From Bacillota bacterium (lineage in GTDB: Bacteria > Bacillota_E > Sulfobacillia > Sulfobacillales > Sulfobacillaceae), in assembly GCA_021802375.1 (NCBI GenBank), contig JAKAAL010000114.1:1-9337 (forward strand): a stretch of 9,337 nt of DNA. Direction: 5' to 3'. Position numbers and translations under genes: made by a program. Position 1 is the stretch's first letter, and every line of letters starts with the position of its first letter. Positions 6,163-9,337 of the stretch are shown piece by piece. The notes below the pieces were generated by a model. That model searched no databases, was not told where the DNA came from, and was given only the letters and a program-made list of their open reading frames with translations.

Positions 6163-7029
6163 ATGGTTGAAGTCACCCCGGTCTCCAAACCGGGTCCCGT
6201 TTTCTCACGGACACGCCGCGTAAAATTCTGGCGATATGTCCCCTTGATGGTGCTAGCCATTTTAGGCTTTGGCTTTCCCTTTTACTGGATTATCATGGGG
6301 TCCCTTAGCTCTAACACGGCGATTTCCACCGGCTCGATCCCGCTCTTTCCGATTTCTCCCCACTGGGCTAACTACCGGAACGCCTGGCTCTATACGAATT
6401 TTGCCAGGCAAGTGCTGAACACGCTAGTAATGTCGGTGGCGGTGACCGTCGCCCAGGTCATCACCTCGTCCATGGCAGGATTCGCATTGGCCCGAATCCG
6501 GTTTCCGGGACGCCAAGCCTTGTTTGTCGGCTTCGTTGCAACGCTCATCATCCCATTTCAGGTGATTGCGTTGCCGATTTTTGTGCTGATGGCCAACCTT
6601 CATTGGATTAATACCTTTGGCGCACTGATAGTGCCGACCGCAGTCAATGCGTTTGGTATCTTTTTATATCGCCAATTCTTCCTCACCATCCCGGAGGCCT
6701 TGGAAGAAGCGTCAATGTTGGACGGCGCGAATCCATGGCAGGTACTGTGGCGAGTATACTGGCCTCTGGCGAGGCCTGCCACGGTGACCTTGAGTTTGCT
6801 CACATTCATTGCGGAGTGGAACTCTTTCTACCTACCGTTCCTCTTCACCGAGACCAAGACGATGTATACCGTTCAACTGGGCCTGGTGGCTTTTCAGGGA
6901 GAGTTTGCCACCGTGTATAACCTGCTCATGGCGGCCACCGTCTTTATCAGCATTCCGGTGTTCATTCTGTACTTGCTGGGTCAGCGGGCCATCGTTGAAG
7001 GCATTGCGACGACCGGAACCAAAGGTTAA
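6163..7029 (+). CDS. CUT1-type sugar ABC transporter permease, MalG/UgpE-like
   Basis: This 288-residue protein is the second membrane subunit of the sugar importer. The start ATG 6163 has AGGAGG (6148-6153) 9 bases upstream. After a 20-residue basic N-terminus comes a membrane segment (VPLMVLAILGFGFPFYWII), then an external loop with ISPHWANYRNAW, which is typical of MalG-type permeases. About five more membrane segments follow. The EAA loop is at 178-202 (EALEEASMLDGANPWQVLW followed by RVYWPLARP). The C-terminus ends with a membrane segment and LLGQRAIVEGIATTGTKG; the QR-x-IVEG-x-x-x-G-x-KG ending is usual for this subunit. It is the last gene of the operon. Its last four bases overlap the end of the opposing hydrolase gene, leaving no intergenic space for a terminator. 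No ATPase gene follows. Confidence 0.93.
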   Translation: MVEVTPVSKPGPVFSRTRRVKFWRYVPLMVLAILGFGFPFYWIIMGSLSSNTAISTGSIPLFPISPHWANYRNAWLYTNFARQVLNTLVMSVAVTVAQVITSSMAGFALARIRFPGRQALFVGFVATLIIPFQVIALPIFVLMANLHWINTFGALIVPTAVNAFGIFLYRQFFLTIPEALEEASMLDGANPWQVLWRVYWPLARPATVTLSLLTFIAEWNSFYLPFLFTETKTMYTVQLGLVAFQGEFATVYNLLMAATVFISIPVFILYLLGQRAIVEGIATTGTKG

Positions 7030-7964
7030 CCACATTCCTTGGGTGGTGGGCATAACGGAATCGGATCATCGACGCCATAGGAACACGGGGTATCGGCATA
7101 GCCTTCTTCGGCTCCCATTCTCCACCCCATCAGCAGATATCCCCGGACCTCGTCATAAACAGGGCGGCAAGCATACCACAGCGCTGGAGTGCACTCGGCT
7201 GCCTCGGCTACGGGGAGATAGGGGCCCAAGATGTTGGGGGACTGAAAACAGAGAGTGGTCGTTCGGGGTTCGGAAAAAGGGTTCGATGGGTGGTACCAGT
7301 CCGATTTGACGGAGCAGTAGAGATACCACCGACCTTGGCGTTGAATCACGGTGGGCACCTCTAGATCGCGAAACCAGCCAGGGCTGAGAACCGGCGGCAA
7401 GAGCGACCAGTGCCGCAGATCTTCAGACACTGCAGCAGCCACGGCACCGGAATATCCCGGCACCTGCCGTCTGTCATGTGCGGCAATGAACAGATAGTAT
7501 AAACCCGTGGCCGCATCCCGCACAGCGTAAGGATCGCGCCATGTGAACGTTTCAGACGATTCCTCTGGTGCAGTGACATACCATTGGGAGTCCGGGGGCA
7601 AAATCGGCTCAGATGGCGATCTCTGCCATGATGATAGGTCGTCTGACTCCGCCACACCAATGTTTTGAGTGCGACTACGTCTATCGCGTCCAGTGTAGAA
7701 CATTAGCCAGTGGGTATCGGAGCGAATAACGCTCCCGGTCCACAGAGACAGATCGTCCCATGCGGGGAATAAGGGGGGGCGCAGCGCATCCACTTGGGGA
7801 ACCCAGTGTTCCCAGTCGGTGGAAATCGCGTGGCCAATCACGGCCTGATCGTGGCGAGACTGGGGAAGTCCCGTGCGTGGCGCCTTGAGATAGAAAAGAT
7901 GATGGGTGCGGCCGACACTAGTTGCCCAAAAATCCCAGATTCGATACTGTTGACTATATAGCAC
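7026..7964 (-). CDS. GH32/GH43-like glycoside hydrolase (five-bladed beta-propeller)
   Basis: This is a probable cytoplasmic glycosidase that would split the imported sugar; no signal peptide is present. The preferred start is GTG 7964 (312 residues), which lies 10 bases after AGGAGG. ATG 7985 would give 319 residues but places that site inside codons 2-4. Three acidic residues expected of GH32/GH43/GH68 propellers are visible. Numbered from ATG 7985, they are Asp18 in IWDFW (candidate nucleophile), Asp151 in TWRDPY (transition-state stabiliser) and Glu209 in DLEVPTV (acid/base). HHLFYLKAPR (28-37), LWTGSV (81-86), MFYTGR (95-100) and IGVAESDDLSSW (109-120) mark successive blades. It lacks the WMNDPNG motif of true invertases, so fructosidase activity is only one option. 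It runs opposite to the transporter and diverges from the kinase. Confidence 0.8.
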   Translation of the reverse strand: MLYSQQYRIWDFWATSVGRTHHLFYLKAPRTGLPQSRHDQAVIGHAISTDWEHWVPQVDALRPPLFPAWDDLSLWTGSVIRSDTHWLMFYTGRDRRSRTQNIGVAESDDLSSWQRSPSEPILPPDSQWYVTAPEESSETFTWRDPYAVRDAATGLYYLFIAAHDRRQVPGYSGAVAAAVSEDLRHWSLLPPVLSPGWFRDLEVPTVIQRQGRWYLYCSVKSDWYHPSNPFSEPRTTTLCFQSPNILGPYLPVAEAAECTPALWYACRPVYDEVRGYLLMGWRMGAEEGYADTPCSYGVDDPIPLCPPPKECG

Positions 7965-7974
7965 CGTCCCGATT

Positions 7975-7980
7975 CCTCCT
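7975..7980 (-). promoter_or_regulatory. Ribosome binding site favouring the GTG 7964 start of the hydrolase
   Basis: On the minus strand AGGAGG (7980 to 7975) lies 10 bases before GTG 7964. The upstream ATG 7985 is preceded only by TAGG directly abutting it, which is poorly placed. Confidence 0.55.
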
Positions 7981-7985
7981 CGCAT

Positions 7986-8056
7986 CCTACGGATCTATGA
8001 TACCGTGACAGCCACCGGGACGAAATACATCTTATCGGAAGAAGAGAGGTTTTCGC
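7986..8056. other. Divergent intergenic region of hydrolase and kinase genes
   Basis: This short spacer must hold promoters for both genes unless they are read from elsewhere. Weak candidates only: GTGACA at 8005-8010 for the kinase, and TATCAT read on the minus strand near 8000 as a -10 box for the hydrolase. No copy of the operator dyad at 2822-2843 is present. GAGAGG (8044-8049) is the ribosome binding site of the kinase. Confidence 0.4.
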
Positions 8057-9010
8057 ATGCAACCCACAATCGCCGTCATTGGCAGCATCGTCATCGACTT
8101 TCCGCTCATTTTGCCTCGGCCTGCCATTTCCGGAGAGACGTTGAAGGTAGAGACTCCGGGCATGAATTTAGGAGGAAAAGCGGTCAATCAAGGATTGCAG
8201 GCCTTGTTATGCGGGGTCTCCCCACTTTTGGTGGGCAAGGTAGGACACGATGTGTTCGGGGAGTGGGCCCGCTCAGAACTCGCGCGCTACCATTTGAGAA
8301 CTGACGCCGTCAGGATGGCGGCTGCGTCGACTTCATGGGCGGTTCCGATTATTGAGTCTTCCACCCAATATATCCTGCACGTGGCTGGAGCCAATGCAGC
8401 AATGACGCCAGAGGATATCACGGATAGCCACCCTTTATGGGAAGGGGCCCGATGGCTCTTAGTGCAAGGCGAAATTCCTTCGGAAGCTTCATTGAGGGCT
8501 GCCCAGTTGATGCATCGCCAGCACGGTCAGGTGATCTGCGATCCCGCTCCGGCCGACAGTATGACCCCGGAATTACTACGTGCTGCGGATATTCTGACCC
8601 CAAACACCCAGGAACTGCGGGTTTTGACGCATCAACAGAGTAACGACCTCGAAGAGCAAGTGCGTATTCTATGGACTGAGTATCCCGGGCTTTCCACCTT
8701 GGCAGTGACGATGGGCGCTGAGGGCGTATGGTTCCAGGAACGTGGAAACCATGGTCAACATATCGCTCCACCACGGGTGCAGGCGGCAGATCCCACTGCG
8801 GCGGGCGATGCGTTTAATGGAGCCTTCGTCGCCGCGCTCTCGACAGGATTCAGTCCACGGAAAGCCTGTGAAATTGGATGTTGTGCGGGAGCTTTGGCGG
8901 CCACAACCGTTGGTTCGGCAAAGAGTTTGGCCTCCCAGGAGGATATTATGGCGCTATGGGAAAAAACTTATCATGCCCCAGCCAGGCGCGATGAAAAGAG
9001 AGTGTTCTAA
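8057..9010 (+). CDS. Ribokinase-type PfkB-family carbohydrate kinase
   Basis: This 317-residue protein is a PfkB-family kinase that transfers phosphate from ATP to a sugar in the cytoplasm. The start ATG 8057 lies 7 bases after GAGAGG. The N-terminus TIAVIGSIVIDF opens the Rossmann-like fold. The substrate motif GGKAVNQG (39-46) corresponds to GGKGANQ of ribokinases with two changes. LTPNTQEL (180-187) matches the N-x-x-E region used for Mg and phosphate. The C-terminal signature DPTAAGDAFNGAF (245-257) carries the catalytic base Asp251 and the anion hole AAGD, as in Escherichia coli ribokinase. The tail CAGALAATTVGSAKSLAS fits the nucleotide and monovalent-cation site. Length is normal. Placed back to back with the glycosidase, it probably phosphorylates a monosaccharide released by it. 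Ribose, fructose or another hexose are all possible. Confidence 0.9.
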   Translation: MQPTIAVIGSIVIDFPLILPRPAISGETLKVETPGMNLGGKAVNQGLQALLCGVSPLLVGKVGHDVFGEWARSELARYHLRTDAVRMAAASTSWAVPIIESSTQYILHVAGANAAMTPEDITDSHPLWEGARWLLVQGEIPSEASLRAAQLMHRQHGQVICDPAPADSMTPELLRAADILTPNTQELRVLTHQQSNDLEEQVRILWTEYPGLSTLAVTMGAEGVWFQERGNHGQHIAPPRVQAADPTAAGDAFNGAFVAALSTGFSPRKACEIGCCAGALAATTVGSAKSLASQEDIMALWEKTYHAPARRDEKRVF

Positions 9011-9337
9011 TCTACCTAGATTTTGCTTTTCTATCAAGTCCCAGCAATTTGGCCGAACCCTTCCGGGCTTTTCTCAAGTTCCCTGTCCGCACATCAGACA
9101 CAATAAAGAATGGGCGCGGCGACAGGAATACTACTTCGAAGAAAACCTTCAACGTCCCCACCGTGGCGTGATATCTTCTTGGCTCGGAGGTTTCGGCACT
9201 AGAGTCCCTACACGAGCTGTTCAGCTTCGGTAATGGTAAAAACTGGGGATCGCTCAGCGCGATAACCATCACATTCTAATTACCATGCAACAATGTCAAT
9301 GATCACATTACTATTGTTAATTAATTACTTTCTTTTT
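9011..9337. other. Non-coding right end of the window
   Basis: I see no supported gene in this stretch. Open frames here lack ribosome binding sites and recognisable motifs. A weak AT-rich inverted repeat (AATCTA, CC, TAGATT at 9009-9022) follows the kinase stop but has too small a loop to be a good terminator. The final 50 or so bases are clearly more AT-rich than the rest. Confidence 0.45.
9289..9318. promoter_or_regulatory. Interrupted AT-rich dyad, possible operator of a gene beyond the window
   Basis: AACAAT (9289-9294) is mirrored by ATTGTT (9313-9318), and inside it AATG (9298-9301) by CATT (9306-9309) around ATCA. The two inverted pairs share one centre. The setting is AT-rich, as in promoters, but no gene start is visible before the window ends. 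Confidence 0.25.

Noticed and set aside
9009..9022. AATCTA-CC-TAGATT inverted repeat after the kinase as a terminator
   Set aside because: The stem is AT-only apart from one pair, the loop of two bases is too small, and no proper U-run follows directly.
9012..9272. 86-codon open frame on the minus strand
   Set aside because: It starts at GTG with no ribosome binding site, has no recognisable motif, and ends against the kinase gene; treated as chance.
1..9337. CRISPR array, rRNA, tRNA or riboswitch
   Set aside because: No regularly spaced direct repeats, and no conserved RNA cores were recognised on either strand.

Overview
The window looks like chromosome of a Gram-positive bacterium of the Bacillota. 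The evidence is a set of strong AGGAGG-type ribosome binding sites, frequent GTG and TTG starts, and a binding protein exported as a lipoprotein. Moderate GC and heavy insertion-sequence debris bring acidophilic Sulfobacillus-like organisms to mind, but that genus is a guess from general character, not from a marker gene.

Left third (1-2760), mobile-element debris: the 3' end of an IS4-type transposase; a 16-bp element-end sequence repeated 193 bp apart, which suggests one insertion sequence cut into another; an intact stand-alone DruA-family (DUF4338) gene; a roughly 320-bp non-coding element bounded by 29-bp inverted repeats (MITE-like); and a wrecked IS1380-type transposase with a nonsense codon, an internal deletion and two frameshifts.

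Right two thirds (2761-9010), a compact sugar-utilisation locus. A promoter with a perfect 22-bp dyad at its expected transcription start drives a LacI-family regulator, a lipoprotein sugar-binding protein and two CUT1-type permeases in one operon. The cytoplasmic glycoside hydrolase (GH32/GH43-like five-bladed propeller) lies on the opposite strand and converges on the last permease with a 4-nt overlap. A ribokinase-type PfkB kinase is transcribed divergently from the hydrolase. The likely flow is: binding protein captures an oligosaccharide or glycoside, the two permeases import it, the hydrolase splits it inside the cell, and the kinase phosphorylates a released monosaccharide. The LacI protein would sense the sugar and repress its own operon. 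The transporter ATPase is absent, so it is probably supplied from elsewhere. The substrate cannot be fixed from sequence; a fructoside is one possibility because the hydrolase resembles GH32.

Right end (9011-9337): no convincing gene. The last 50 bases are AT-rich with an interrupted dyad, perhaps the control region of a gene beyond the window.

I do not see a clearly new multi-gene system. The most interesting items are the orphan DruA gene in its mobile-element setting, the MITE-like element, and the two-palindrome control region of the sugar operon.
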